From the NCBI GenBank assembly GCA_963772065.1, contig CAVYVZ010000009.1, forward strand, positions 744,001 through 808,000: 64,000 bases of DNA, given 5' to 3'. The translations under genes were made by a program, and so were the position numbers. Source of the stretch: CAVYVZ01 sp963772065. GTDB taxonomy: Bacteria > Acidobacteriota > Vicinamibacteria > Vicinamibacterales > UBA2999. The notes beneath the pieces are model-generated. The model worked only from the letters and a program-made list of their open reading frames with translations. It was not told the origin of the DNA and searched no databases. This document shows, in pieces, positions 34,089-42,564 of the stretch; positions within the stretch are counted from its first letter, which is position 1, and each line of letters starts with the position of its first letter.

Positions 34089-34415
34089 ATGATTGAAATC
34101 TCGGAGACTGCCGCGAAGAAGATAAAGTCGCTGATGGCCAAGCAAGGCATCAGCGAAGGCGGTCTTCGTGTGGGCGTCAAGGGAGGCGGCTGTTCGGGCC
34201 TCAGCTACACGTTCGCGTGGGAGAAGGAGCCCCGGTTCGGCGACGAGGTGTTCGAGGGGCCGGACGGTGCGAAGATCTTCGTCGACAAGAAGAGTCTTTT
34301 GTTCCTGAAGGGCACGACGCTCGACTACGACACGGCGTTGCTCACCCAGGGATTCGTCTTTCAGAACCCGAACGCGAAGCAGACCTGCGGCTGCGGCAGC
34401 TCGTTCGGCGCGTGA
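34089..34415 (+). CDS. iscA: A-type Fe-S carrier IscA
   Basis: A 108-residue A-type carrier with the three conserved cysteines, one in 'GVKGGGCSGLSYTF' and two in 'KQTCGCGSSFGA'. It delivers Fe-S clusters or iron to targets. ATG 34089; the stop overlaps the hscB GTG (GTGA). Confidence 0.94.
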   Translation: MIEISETAAKKIKSLMAKQGISEGGLRVGVKGGGCSGLSYTFAWEKEPRFGDEVFEGPDGAKIFVDKKSLLFLKGTTLDYDTALLTQGFVFQNPNAKQTCGCGSSFGA

Positions 34416-34987
34416 GCCGTCTCGACGACTATTTCGCGTTCCTCGGCCTGTCACGACGGCTCGACATCGATATGGCCCTCCTCGAGCAGCGCTTCCGGGA
34501 GCTGAGCCGGCGGTATCACCCGGACTACTTCTACAACGCCCCGGCGAAGGAGCGGGTGGCCGCGCTCGAGCGGTCGTCTCATCTGAACGACGCGTATCGG
34601 ACGCTGCGCAATCCGGTGTCGCGCATCGAATACCTGCTCGGGCTGGAGGGTCTGCCTCCGTCGAAGCCGGGCGAGGCATCAGCCAAAGTACCTCCGTCGC
34701 TGCTGGAGGAGGTGTTCGCGCTGAACGAGGAACTGGACGAGATTCGCGAGCTGCGCGAAAGCGGCGGCGAGGCCGAGGCTTTGGGCCGGCGGCTGGCGTC
34801 GGCGCGAAAACCGATCGAGCAGAAACGCGATGCGCACGAACGCGAGCTGCAGGAGCTGAGCGCGCGCTGGGACGCGCAGCAGGATCGCGCCACGCTCGAG
34901 GCGCTGAGAGACCGCATGCTCGAGCGGAACTACATCAACAATCTGCTCGCGACAATCGACCGCGAGGTGATGGCACTCCATGGGTAA
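34412..34987 (+). CDS. hscB: Co-chaperone HscB (J-domain)
   Basis: A 191-residue protein with an N-terminal J-domain ('DDYFAFLGLSRRLDIDMALL', HPD in 'RRYHPDYFYNAP') and a C-terminal three-helix domain that binds IscU ('VFALNEELDEIRELRESGG', 'NYINNLLATIDREV'). GTG start in a 4-bp overlap with iscA; it overlaps hscA by 8 bp. Confidence 0.92.
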   Translation: MSRLDDYFAFLGLSRRLDIDMALLEQRFRELSRRYHPDYFYNAPAKERVAALERSSHLNDAYRTLRNPVSRIEYLLGLEGLPPSKPGEASAKVPPSLLEEVFALNEELDEIRELRESGGEAEALGRRLASARKPIEQKRDAHERELQELSARWDAQQDRATLEALRDRMLERNYINNLLATIDREVMALHG

Positions 34988-36827
34988 GGTAGTCGGAATC
35001 GATCTCGGGACGACGAACAGCCTCGTAGCCTACGTCCACGACGCCAGGCCGGTCGTGATCCGCGACGAGAACGACGATCCGCTGGTTCCCTCGGTGGTCT
35101 CGCTCGGCGACGACGGGACGATCTTCGTCGGCCGCGAGGCGCAGCGGCGCCTGCTGACGACGCCCGGCCGGAGCGTGTACTCGGTGAAGCGGTTCATGGG
35201 GCGCGGACTCGAGGACGTGCAGCACGAGGCGGAGTTGCTGCCGTTCCGCGTGAGCGGCGCGCCGGGCGGCGTCGTCCGCATCGGTCTCGGCGAGCGCGAG
35301 TTCACGCCGCCGGAGATCTCTGCCTTCATCCTGCGCGAGCTGAAATACCGGGCCGAAGAATTCTTCCGCCGGCAGGGTGAGCTCGATTTCGAGGTCGATC
35401 GCGCCGTCATCACCGTTCCCGCGTACTTCAACGACGCGCAGCGCACCGCCACGCGCGATGCCGGCCGCCTCGCCGGGCTCGAAGTGCTGCGCATCATCAA
35501 CGAGCCGACAGCCGCATCGCTGGCCTACGGCCTCGATCGCAAGAACCGCGGCACCGTTGCCGTCTACGACTTCGGCGGCGGCACGTTCGACATCTCGATC
35601 CTGAAAGTCGAAGACGGCGTGTTCCAGGTCCTTGCGACGAACGGAGACACCCATCTCGGCGGCGACGATATCGACCTGCTGCTCGTGGGAGCGGTTCTTC
35701 GCGAGGCCGCGAGCGTGTCGCCGGAGACGATCCAGGCGATCCGCAAGGCGGTGATCCTCGCCAAGTGGGATCTCTCCGAGCATGACGAGGCGGAGATTCG
35801 CGTGGATCCGGCGCCGGATCTTCCCGGCGGCTATCGCAGGCGGATCGCGCGCGCGGAGTTCGAAGACACGATCCGCCCGCTCATCGAGCGCACGCTCGCG
35901 CCCTGCCGCCAGGCGCTCGTCGACGCCGGTCTGCAGCCGGCGGACGTCGACGAGGTGGTGCTGGTTGGCGGCTCCACGCGCATCCCGCTCGTCAGACGCG
36001 CGGTCGAGGAGCTCTTCGGCCGGACCCCGCACAGCGAGCTGAACCCCGACGAGGTCGTGGCGCTCGGCGCCGCCGTGCAGGCCGACATTCTCGTGAGCGG
36101 CCGCCGCGAGATGCTGCTGCTCGACGTCACGCCGCTTTCGCTCGGCATCGAGACCATGGGCGGCGTCGTCTCGAAGATCATCCTGCGGAACTCGACGATC
36201 CCGGCAAGCGGACGGGAGATGTTCACAACGGGCGTGGACAATCAAACGGCCGTCGATGTCCACGTGCTGCAGGGCGAGCGCGAGCTGGCCGCGGACTGCC
36301 GGTCGCTCGCGCGATTCAAGCTTCGGGGCATTCCCGCGATGCCGGCCGGCCTGGCGCGCATCGAGGTCCGGTTCCAGATCGACGCGAACGGCATCCTGAG
36401 CGTGAGTGCGCACGAGCTGCGCACCGGCATCGAGCAGGCCATCGAGGTCAAGCCGTCATACGGCCTGACGGATGAAGAAGTCGAGCGCATGCTCATCGAA
36501 TCGTTCGAGCATGCGGAGGCCGACATCGAAGCGCGTCTGCTGATCGACGCGCGCAACGAAGCCGAGTCGGTCGTGATTGCCACGGAGAAGTCGCTGCGGC
36601 GCCCCGACTTTGCGCAGCTCGCGGCGGAGGAGCTGCAACAGGGTGAAACCGGTCGGATCGAGATGGCGCTGGCGCACTTGAAGCACGCGATACGCGGCGA
36701 CGATCGCGCCGCCATCCAGGAGAAGACGCACGTCCTGAACCACGTCACGCAGCATCTTGCCGAGGTCGTGATGAACCGCACCGTCCGCGCCGCCCTCGCG
36801 GGAAAGACCGTCGACGAAGTGAAGTAG
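34980..36827 (+). CDS. hscA: Hsp70-type chaperone HscA
   Basis: A 615-residue DnaK homologue with 'GIDLGTTNSLVAYV', 'AVITVPAYFNDAQRTATRD', 'IINEPTAASLAYGLD', 'VYDFGGGTFDISIL' and 'VVLVGGSTRIPLVRRAVEE', followed by the substrate domain beginning 'LLLDVTPLSLGIETMGG'. Position between hscB and fdx identifies it as HscA, which promotes cluster release from IscU via LPPVK. Confidence 0.94.
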   Translation: MGKVVGIDLGTTNSLVAYVHDARPVVIRDENDDPLVPSVVSLGDDGTIFVGREAQRRLLTTPGRSVYSVKRFMGRGLEDVQHEAELLPFRVSGAPGGVVRIGLGEREFTPPEISAFILRELKYRAEEFFRRQGELDFEVDRAVITVPAYFNDAQRTATRDAGRLAGLEVLRIINEPTAASLAYGLDRKNRGTVAVYDFGGGTFDISILKVEDGVFQVLATNGDTHLGGDDIDLLLVGAVLREAASVSPETIQAIRKAVILAKWDLSEHDEAEIRVDPAPDLPGGYRRRIARAEFEDTIRPLIERTLAPCRQALVDAGLQPADVDEVVLVGGSTRIPLVRRAVEELFGRTPHSELNPDEVVALGAAVQADILVSGRREMLLLDVTPLSLGIETMGGVVSKIILRNSTIPASGREMFTTGVDNQTAVDVHVLQGERELAADCRSLARFKLRGIPAMPAGLARIEVRFQIDANGILSVSAHELRTGIEQAIEVKPSYGLTDEEVERMLIESFEHAEADIEARLLIDARNEAESVVIATEKSLRRPDFAQLAAEELQQGETGRIEMALAHLKHAIRGDDRAAIQEKTHVLNHVTQHLAEVVMNRTVRAALAGKTVDEVK

Positions 36828-36857
36828 AGACCAGAGACCGAAGACGAAAGACTCAAG
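36828..36857. repeat. Heptamer repeat between hscA and fdx
   Basis: The 7-bp units AGAGACC, AGAGACC, GAAGACG, AAAGACT (36826-36853) begin inside the hscA stop codon and run up to 4 bp before the fdx ATG. It is one of the clearest heptad registers of the window. Confidence 0.72.
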
Positions 36858-37250
36858 ATGCCCAAAGTCACTTTCATCATCGACGGCAAGGAGCAGACCG
36901 TCGAGTTCGAGCACGGGAAGCTGGAGTACCAGCATCACGGCCTGCCGGAGTCGTTCCTCGACGTGGCGATGAACCTCGGGATTCACCTGGAGCATGCGTG
37001 CGGCGGGAGCTGCGCGTGCACCACGTGCCATGTCATCATCCGCAAAGGCGAACAGAACCTGAGCGAGATGGAGGACAAGGAGGCCGATCGCCTCGACACC
37101 GCCTGGGACCTGACCACGTCGTCGCGGCTCGGCTGTCAGGCGGTCATCAAGGGCGATGTCGTGGCTGAAATGCCGATGTATACGCGCAACTACGTGCAGG
37201 AGGGCGGCGGCATTCAGCTTGGGAAGTCCGACAGAGAGGCACGGCCATGA
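36858..37250 (+). CDS. fdx: [2Fe-2S] ferredoxin of the isc system
   Basis: A 130-residue adrenodoxin-type ferredoxin with cluster cysteines C-x5-C-x2-C in 'HACGGSCACTTCHVII' and a distant one in 'SRLGCQAVIKG'. It gives electrons for cluster assembly on IscU. A 20-residue insertion of the N-terminal region ('EFEHGKLEYQHHGLPE') compared with short Fdx is visible. It overlaps iscX (ATGA). Confidence 0.93.
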   Translation: MPKVTFIIDGKEQTVEFEHGKLEYQHHGLPESFLDVAMNLGIHLEHACGGSCACTTCHVIIRKGEQNLSEMEDKEADRLDTAWDLTTSSRLGCQAVIKGDVVAEMPMYTRNYVQEGGGIQLGKSDREARP

Positions 37251-37453
37251 AGTGGACGGATTCCGAGGACATTGGAATCGCGCTCTTCGAGAAGTTCCCG
37301 CAGCAGGATCCGCTGACCGTGCGCTTCACCGAGCTGCGGGAACGTGTGATGCAGCTCGAGGGTTTTGACGATGAGCCGAAGGCCTCGAACGAGCCCAAGC
37401 TCGAGGCGATCCAGATGGCTTGGTACGAAGAATGGAAGGACAACCAGGAGTAG
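37247..37453 (+). CDS. iscX: Fe-S assembly protein IscX
   Basis: A 68-residue acidic protein: 'MKWTDSEDIGIALFEKFP', 'DPLTVRFTELRERVMQLEGF' and 'NEPKLEAIQMAWYEEW' are the IscX signatures. It modulates IscS as an iron-dependent regulator. Last gene of the isc operon, with an ATGA overlap with fdx. Confidence 0.93.
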   Translation: MKWTDSEDIGIALFEKFPQQDPLTVRFTELRERVMQLEGFDDEPKASNEPKLEAIQMAWYEEWKDNQE

Positions 37454-37473
37454 ACGCCTGGCGTCTTAAGCCC

Positions 37474-37866
37474 ATGAGGTCGGTAACCGCGCTGTTCGTC
37501 GTGCTGAGCCTGGCCGCGCCGCTTGCTGCGCAGGACGCCCGTCCTGCGGATCAGCCGCGCGTCGACGTCGACCGCCTTCCACTGAACCTCAATCGTATCC
37601 AGCGTGAGCTGAGGCACGCTGCCGACCTCGAACAGCGCGAGGGCCTCAACCTGCGCTACGTGATCCAGATCTACGGCTCGGCGCCTCCGCTCGAGATCTT
37701 CAACGAAGAGTCGAACCTGGTGAACGGGCCGGTACCCTACGGTGCGCCCACGCATCGCGAGCTGATCGACCAGGTCACGCCGCAGCCCTTCCGCGCACCG
37801 GTTGCGGATTTCAGCGCCCTCATGCGCTGGCTCGCCGACCGCAACAAGGAAAAAGGAAAAAGGTAA
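37474..37866 (+). CDS. Hypothetical exported protein
   Basis: A 130-residue protein with a signal peptide ('VTALFVVLSLAAPLAAQ') and a mature part of unknown fold ('RIQRELRHAADLEQREGLNL', 'YGSAPPLEIFNEESNLVNG'). I do not recognise the family. It is 20 bp downstream of iscX and may be co-transcribed. The last codons (NKEKGKR) are encoded by the left arm of the following inverted repeat, so the natural C-terminus has probably been extended by it. Confidence 0.7.
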   Translation: MRSVTALFVVLSLAAPLAAQDARPADQPRVDVDRLPLNLNRIQRELRHAADLEQREGLNLRYVIQIYGSAPPLEIFNEESNLVNGPVPYGAPTHRELIDQVTPQPFRAPVADFSALMRWLADRNKEKGKR

Positions 37867-37962
37867 AAGGACAATCCTGCAGGATTTGATTCGATCCGCA
37901 CAGCTGTAGCTAAGCGGGCGGATCCTGCAGAATTTACCTTTTACCTTTTACCTTTTTCCTTA
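37845..37962. repeat. Long inverted repeat built from GGTAAAA-type heptamers
   Basis: The left arm AAGGAAAAAGG/AAAAAGGTAAAAGG (37846-37870) and the right arm, four units TTACCTT/TTACCTT/TTACCTT/TTTCCTT (37934-37961), pair over about 25 bp with one mismatch. In the 63-bp loop CCTGCAGG-like sequences occur near both ends. The element lies between two convergent genes and covers both 3' ends; it may act as a bidirectional terminator, though no separate U-tract is seen apart from the T-rich arm. Confidence 0.75.
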
Positions 37963-38418
37963 CGTAGTGCTCTTCGTCTGCTGAAGATCCGCTGGAATGT
38001 AGTGCACGTACGCGTTCAGCAGCGTGATCGCCTCGTCCCGTTCGTCCAGCTCCAGCGCGAGCAGATCCCGCATCGATAGCACGCCGGCCAGGCGGCCGTC
38101 GCGGAGCACGAGCAGGTGGCGGACGCGTGCCTGCTGCATCCGTCGCATGCAGACGTCGTGTGACTCCGCGATTTCGGCGGTGACCAGGTTGGTCGTCATC
38201 ACGCTGCTGACGGGCGTCGTGGCAGGATCGACGCCGGCGGCGACCACGCGCGCGAGCATGTCCCGCTCGGTGAAGACGCCAGCCACGCGATCGCCATCGA
38301 CCACCGGCACGGCGCCAATCTGACGTTCGCTCATGACGCGCGCCGCCTGAACGATGGACGTCGCCACGTCGACAACGACGACCTCGCGGCTCTCGAGCAG
38401 GGGTCTGATGGGTTTCAT
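37960..38418 (-). CDS. CBS-domain pair protein
   Basis: A 152-residue protein made of two CBS motifs ('SIVQAARVMSERQIGAVPVV', 'GVFTERDMLARVVAAG', and 'VRHLLVLRDGRLAGVLSMRD'). Such stand-alone proteins bind adenine nucleotides and regulate partners. The conserved protein begins at ATG 38418; the frame continues into the repeat upstream. The partner is unknown. Confidence 0.9.
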   Translation of the reverse strand: MKPIRPLLESREVVVVDVATSIVQAARVMSERQIGAVPVVDGDRVAGVFTERDMLARVVAAGVDPATTPVSSVMTTNLVTAEIAESHDVCMRRMQQARVRHLLVLRDGRLAGVLSMRDLLALELDERDEAITLLNAYVHYIPADLQQTKSTT

Positions 38419-38453
38419 GGACGACTCCCTTGAGGGGCAACGATGATACACCC

Positions 38454-38527
38454 AGGCGGTAGGCGGTAGGCGGTAGGCGGTAGGCGGTGGGCGTGGGCGT
38501 GGGCGGTCGGCCGTCGGCCTACCGCCT
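38454..38527. repeat. AGGCGGT heptamer array with complementary tail
   Basis: Five perfect AGGCGGT units (38454-38488), degenerate GGGCGTG units, then GGCCTACCGCCT, the reverse complement of the array unit. It fills the promoter region between the divergent CBS and membrane-protein genes. Confidence 0.88.
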
Positions 38528-38542
38528 GATAGACTGCCCAAG

Positions 38543-39031
38543 ATGGGCTTTTCCAGCCTTCGCCAGCACCGGATGCGGGCCTACTATCTGCCCTTCATCG
38601 CGGGCGTGGTGCTGGTCGTGAGCGCCTTCCTGCCGTGGGTGATGATTGGCGGGATTGGCGTCGGCGGCGTCCCGGCCGCATCGGCGCTCTGGATCCTGGC
38701 ACTGGGTATCGCCGCGATGATCCTCGCCTCGCTCAGCGTGATCACGCGCAGGAACTCGCGCCATCCGCTCCTGGTCGTCGGCCTCGTGGCGCTGGCAATC
38801 GAGTTTCTCGCCTGGCAGTGGATGCAACGCTCGCTGGCCGAGCAGGCATGGGCGAGCGCGCAGGCGGCGGCCATCGTGGCCGGCGGCCCCGCGGCCGCGG
38901 TCGGCGCTCCCTCAGTCGGGGCGGGCCTTTACCTGGGCATCGCCGCCGCCATCGTCATCACCCTCTTCGGCCTCACCATCGTCATCAAACAGGTTTCACG
39001 CCCCTATGCGCCGCCGGAGGACGACGTCTGA
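38543..39031 (+). CDS. Hypothetical membrane protein, four helices
   Basis: A 162-residue protein with about four hydrophobic helices ('YLPFIAGVVLVVSAFLPWVM', 'ALWILALGIAAMILASLSVI', 'LLVVGLVALAIEFLAW', 'YLGIAAAIVITLFGLTIVI'). No known domain is recognised. It is 2 bp upstream of mqnD in the same direction, so co-transcription is likely, but a role in menaquinone synthesis is not supported by sequence. Confidence 0.7.
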   Translation: MGFSSLRQHRMRAYYLPFIAGVVLVVSAFLPWVMIGGIGVGGVPAASALWILALGIAAMILASLSVITRRNSRHPLLVVGLVALAIEFLAWQWMQRSLAEQAWASAQAAAIVAGGPAAAVGAPSVGAGLYLGIAAAIVITLFGLTIVIKQVSRPYAPPEDDV

Positions 39032-39033
39032 AG

Positions 39034-39861
39034 ATGAAGATTACCGTTGCCCACAGCCCTGATTCCGACGACGCGTTCATGCACTATGCGATCGCCGCCG
39101 GAAAGGTCGATACCGGCGGCATCGCATTCGATCACCTGCTCGCCGACATCGAGACGCTGAACCGGGCCGCCTTCGAGGGCACGTACGAGGTCAGCGCCGT
39201 GTCGTTTCACGCCTACGCGCACCTCACGGACAAGTACCTGCTCCTGCCGCACGGTTCCAGCATGGGCGACCGCTACGGCCCGATCGTCGTCGCGCGTGAA
39301 GACGGGCCGACGTCCACGAAGGGGATCTCGGTTGCGGTGCCCGGCACGTTGACGACGGCGTTTCTGGCGCTGCGGATCTATCAGCCCGACATCGAGTATG
39401 TGGTCATGCCGTTCGACGAGATCCAGGAGCAGGTCCGCGCCGGCGAGGTGGCGGCCGGACTGCTCATTCACGAAGGGCAGCTCACGTACGCCGACGAAGG
39501 TCTCAAGAAGCTCGTCGATCTCGGCGAGTGGTGGGCCGAGCGCACGGGCGGCCTGCCCCTGCCGCTCGGCGGCAACGTCATTCGCCGCGATCTCGGCGAG
39601 GAGATGGTCGCGAAGGTCTCACGGATTCTGCATGCGAGCATCGCCTACGGGTTGAGCCATCGGGACGAGGCGCTCGACTACGCGCTGCAGTTCGGCCGCG
39701 GCCTCGACCGGCGAAAGGCCGACCGCTTCGTGGGCATGTACGTGAACGAGCTCACCCTGCAGTACGGCGATCGCGGCCGCCGCGCGGTGCAGCGGCTGAT
39801 GGACGACGCGTGGGCGCATCGCCTGATTCCGAAGCCGGTGTCGGTGGAGTTCAGCGCGTGA
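39034..39861 (+). CDS. mqnD: 1,4-dihydroxy-6-naphthoate synthase (futalosine pathway)
   Basis: A 275-residue MqnA/MqnD-type periplasmic-binding-protein-like enzyme. 'VAHSPDSDDAFMHYAIAAGK' and 'YEVSAVSFHAYAHLTDKYLL' are MqnD-type; 'GLLIHEGQLTYADEGLKKLV' and 'WWAERTGGLPLPLGGNVI' complete the family pattern. It makes 1,4-dihydroxy-6-naphthoate from cyclic de-hypoxanthinylfutalosine. ATG 39034 is 3 bp after the preceding gene. Confidence 0.9.
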   Translation: MKITVAHSPDSDDAFMHYAIAAGKVDTGGIAFDHLLADIETLNRAAFEGTYEVSAVSFHAYAHLTDKYLLLPHGSSMGDRYGPIVVAREDGPTSTKGISVAVPGTLTTAFLALRIYQPDIEYVVMPFDEIQEQVRAGEVAAGLLIHEGQLTYADEGLKKLVDLGEWWAERTGGLPLPLGGNVIRRDLGEEMVAKVSRILHASIAYGLSHRDEALDYALQFGRGLDRRKADRFVGMYVNELTLQYGDRGRRAVQRLMDDAWAHRLIPKPVSVEFSA

Positions 39862-39906
39862 ATGTTGGTGCGACATGTAGGTCCGCATGGGGCGTACGAT
39901 CGCCCG

Positions 39907-40785
39907 ATGCCCGATCCGTTCGTCGTTCGACACGCCACTCCCGCTGACGCGCCGATCATCGCCCGGCATCGCGCGGAAATGTTCCGCGACATGGGCCAGC
40001 TCCCGGCGGCGACCTACCAGGAGCTCGTCGATCGAACCGTGGCCTATCTGCCGCAGGCGATCACGGCCGGCGAGTACATCGGATGGCTGGTCTCCGCACC
40101 CGGGTCTCCTGAGATCATTGCCGGAGCCGGCGCCCAGCTCAGACGCATCCTGCCACGGCCGATGACAGCGACCGGGCAGACGCGGATCGCCCTCGCGCGC
40201 GAGGCGATCGTGCTCAATGTGTTCACCGAGCGTCCCTGGCGCCGGAAAGGCATCGCCCGCCTGTTGATGCGGCACGTGATCGATTGGGCCGCACACACCA
40301 ATGTCGACCGGCTTGTGCTGCACGCGTCGGATGAGGGGCGCGTTCTGTACGAGCGCCTCGGGTTCGTGCCGACCGGCGAAATGCGCTACGCCGGACCCCT
40401 CGAGCTGACGGCCGGGTACGAAACGCGAAAGCCTTACACCGGCCGTAAGTTGCAGAAAATTAACGTCTTACCTCTTGTCATCGCGGAGCGGACCGGACAT
40501 ACTCTGGCCTCCGCTTCAGGGAGGTGGAATGTGAGACGACGTAGTGCGGTTTTGACGCTCGTGCTTCTCGGAGTCGTGAGCGTTGCGTTGGCGGGTGGTT
40601 TGAGGAATTGGCGGGCGTCGCTCGCGCGGTTTCGAAGAAGTGCCGTCGGTCTCGACCACGGCGCGCGGCGATTTCAGCGCGGTGATCAGCGAGGACGAGG
40701 AGACGGTGAGCTGGAAGCTGAGTTATTCGGAGCTGCAAGGCAACGTGGCGCAGGCCCACATTCACTTTGCCGATCGCCGACGTGA
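39907..40785 (+). CDS. GNAT-family N-acetyltransferase (frame runs on past the domain)
   Basis: The GNAT domain covers residues about 1-175: 'FVVRHATPADAPIIARHRAE', 'IVLNVFTERPWRRKGIARLL' (the acetyl-CoA Q/RxxGxG/A loop) and 'LHASDEGRVLYERLGFVPTG'. The acceptor is unknown. The homologous part ends near 40430. The frame then stays open to 40785 across the start of the CHRD gene (40531) and becomes meaningless; a one-base indel near 40445 would end it at the TAA 40446-40448, which is the likely true end. Confidence 0.8.
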   Translation: MPDPFVVRHATPADAPIIARHRAEMFRDMGQLPAATYQELVDRTVAYLPQAITAGEYIGWLVSAPGSPEIIAGAGAQLRRILPRPMTATGQTRIALAREAIVLNVFTERPWRRKGIARLLMRHVIDWAAHTNVDRLVLHASDEGRVLYERLGFVPTGEMRYAGPLELTAGYETRKPYTGRKLQKINVLPLVIAERTGHTLASASGRWNVRRRSAVLTLVLLGVVSVALAGGLRNWRASLARFRRSAVGLDHGARRFQRGDQRGRGDGELEAELFGAARQRGAGPHSLCRSPT

Positions 40786-41065
40786 ACGGCGGCATCAGCG
40801 TGTTCCTCTGCACGAATCTTGGCAATGGACCCGCGGGCACGCAGCCGTGTCCCCCGCCGCCCGCTACCATCAGCGGCACGTTTTCTGCCGTCGACGTCAT
40901 CGGACCGACGGTGCCAGGGAATTGCGCCAGGCGAGCTCGCCGAGCTGATCAAGGCGATTCGCGCGCGTCGCACGTACGCGAATGTGCATTCGCAGCTTGT
41001 TCCCAGGTGGAGAGGCCCGTGGTCAGATCGTTCCGGGCCGTAACCAGCATCACGAGGAGGACTAG
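40531..41065 (+). pseudogene. CHRD-domain exported protein, broken by several frameshifts
   Basis: A strong RBS (GGAGGTGG, 40519-40526) and GTG 40531 start a signal peptide ('SAVLTLVLLGVVSVALAGG'). CHRD-domain pieces follow in different frames: 'VPSVSTTARGDFSAVISEDE', 'WKLSYSELQGNVAQAHIHF', 'DVNGGISVFLCTNLGNGP', 'PGELAELIKAIRARRTYANV' and the end 'GRNQHHEED' at the TAG 41063. At least four indels are needed. The presence of every expected block in order shows a single gene; sequence errors or recent decay are both possible. Confidence 0.7.
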
Positions 41066-41850
41066 TCGCTCGACCGCTCGCCGAATCGCGCGCATGCAGC
41101 TGCTGCACGCCCTCGGTGAGTGCGGCGGGCCCGGGCTGGAGGATGTAGGCTGACTTGATCTCATAGATGTGGCCGCCGCGCACGGCGGCCACATCGTTCC
41201 CACCCCGGCCGCGCGGCGATCTTCTCGGTCCGAACCGCCTTGCCGCACCACGATCCGACGATCACCTCCGGATCGCGTCGAACCACTTCTTCGGATGCCA
41301 CGATTCGATCCTTTCCGAGCTTTGCCTGCCGGAGCTCCGGAAAGATCGGGTCGCCACCCGCGATCTCCACCAGCTCCTCGACCCACTGGATGCCGGAGAT
41401 GATCGGCTCGTCCCACTCTTCGAAGAAGACACGAGGCCGGCGCGGAAGCGCCGCAGCCCGCGCGCGGATCGCGTCGAGTCCCGATTCGAGCCGCATCGCC
41501 AGCGCTTCAGCCTTGTCACCACAGCCGATCAGGCCGCCCAGCATGCGGATCATCTGCAGGATCTCGGCGATCGACCGCTGGTTGAACGTGACCACGGTGT
41601 GACCACGCCGAATCAGGTCGGTGACGATGTTGGCCTGGAGGTCCGAGAACGCGAGGATGAGGTCCGGATCGAGCGCTTCGATCTTGTCGTATTTCGCCGT
41701 GAGAAACGCAGACACGCGCGGCTTCTGGCGCGCTTCGGGCGGACGCACGGTGTACCCCGACACGCCGACGACGCGATCCCCCTCGCCGAGGAGATACAGC
41801 GTTTCCGTCGTCTCCTCGGTCAGGCAGACGATGCGGCGGGGATAGGACAT
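41062..41850 (-). CDS. Cobalamin-binding protein, BtuF-like (cytoplasmic-type, frameshifted)
   Basis: The first ORF part (41850 to 41161) reads 'YPRRIVCLTEETTETLYLLG', 'DRVVGVSGYTVRPPEAR', 'LDPDLILAFSDLQANIVTDL', 'ISGIQWVEELVEIAGGDPIF'. This is the BtuF/FecB helical-backbone fold, without a signal peptide. The C-terminus continues in another frame from about 41195 ('VAAVRGGHIYEIKSAYILQ', 'PGPAALTEGVQQLH'), and one more shift probably follows; the end near 41062 is approximate. It is the last gene of the B12-type operon and overlaps DUF71 by 31 bp. It may bind a corrinoid in the cytoplasm. Confidence 0.75.
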
Positions 41851-42497
41851 AGGTCGATGAATACGAACGGATCGCGCGCAACCGTCTCGCCCACCTCGAT
41901 CGACAGCGGGCTGCTGAACATCGGCCCGCCGTAGACGAACGTGTGGAACTCGCCATTCTCCCCGCAGGGATCGATGCCGGCGGGGAAATCGGCCAGCAGC
42001 CGCGCGTCGAACTCGCGGCCGGCGAACGACGCATCCAGCTTGCGCGTGTCGACCACCGAGAGCTTCGTGCGGACGCCGGCGGCAACCATCTCCTGCGCCA
42101 GCGCGTGCGTCGGCATCCCCCACAGCGGGAAGAGCGGCGTCAAACCAGTCTCGGCAAGCCGCTCCTCGCGGTACCGGCGAACGTCCTCCAGGAACAAGTC
42201 GCCGAATGCGACGTGCGTGAAACCCTCCGCGACGGCACGCGCGCACGCGTCGCGCATCCGAGCCTCGTAGATGTCGTTCGAGCACGGATGCGGGATTGGC
42301 ACCTGCCACAACGCCAGTCCGGCCGCCTGCGCCTGCGCTTCCAGGAGCTCGCGGCGCACTCCATGCATCGCGACGCGGTCGGCGCTCTCGTTAACGGTCG
42401 TGAGCAGTGCGGCCACCGCTCCCGGATGCGTCCGATTCAGTACGTGCAGCGTCCATGCGCTGTCCTTGCCGCTGCTCCACGATAGGAGAATTTTCAT
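41820..42497 (-). CDS. DUF71 / Dph6-like ATP-pyrophosphatase-fold protein (copy 2 of operon)
   Basis: A 225-residue ATP-binding protein of COG2102/DUF71: PP-loop 'LLSWSSGKDSAWTLHVL' and the family-specific C-terminal 'GIDPCGENGEFHTFVYGGP'. Members in eukaryotes/archaea make diphthamide; a bacterial subgroup is predicted from its neighbourhood to act in B12 salvage, for which this context is a good example. A second DUF71 member lies at 45211-45903 in the same operon. Confidence 0.88.
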   Translation of the reverse strand: MKILLSWSSGKDSAWTLHVLNRTHPGAVAALLTTVNESADRVAMHGVRRELLEAQAQAAGLALWQVPIPHPCSNDIYEARMRDACARAVAEGFTHVAFGDLFLEDVRRYREERLAETGLTPLFPLWGMPTHALAQEMVAAGVRTKLSVVDTRKLDASFAGREFDARLLADFPAGIDPCGENGEFHTFVYGGPMFSSPLSIEVGETVARDPFVFIDLCPIPAASSA

Positions 42498-42564
42498 TGC
42501 TCTTTCTCAACCACGAAAGCACGAAATACACGAAAGAGTGGTTTTTGTTTCGTGGTTTTCGTGT
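42498..42564. repeat. CACGAAA short-unit inverted repeat
   Basis: CACGAAAG, CACGAAATA, CACGAAAG units (left) face TTTCGTGGTTTTCGTGTTT (right), so the arms are complementary around AGTGGTTTTTG. The element lies in the 67-bp gap between btuF and DUF71 within the operon; units are 8-9 bp, not 7. Confidence 0.72.

Noticed and set aside
34935..36413. Reverse-strand frame of 492 codons opposite hscA
   Set aside because: Biased composition and complete overlap with the clearly conserved hscA on the forward strand.
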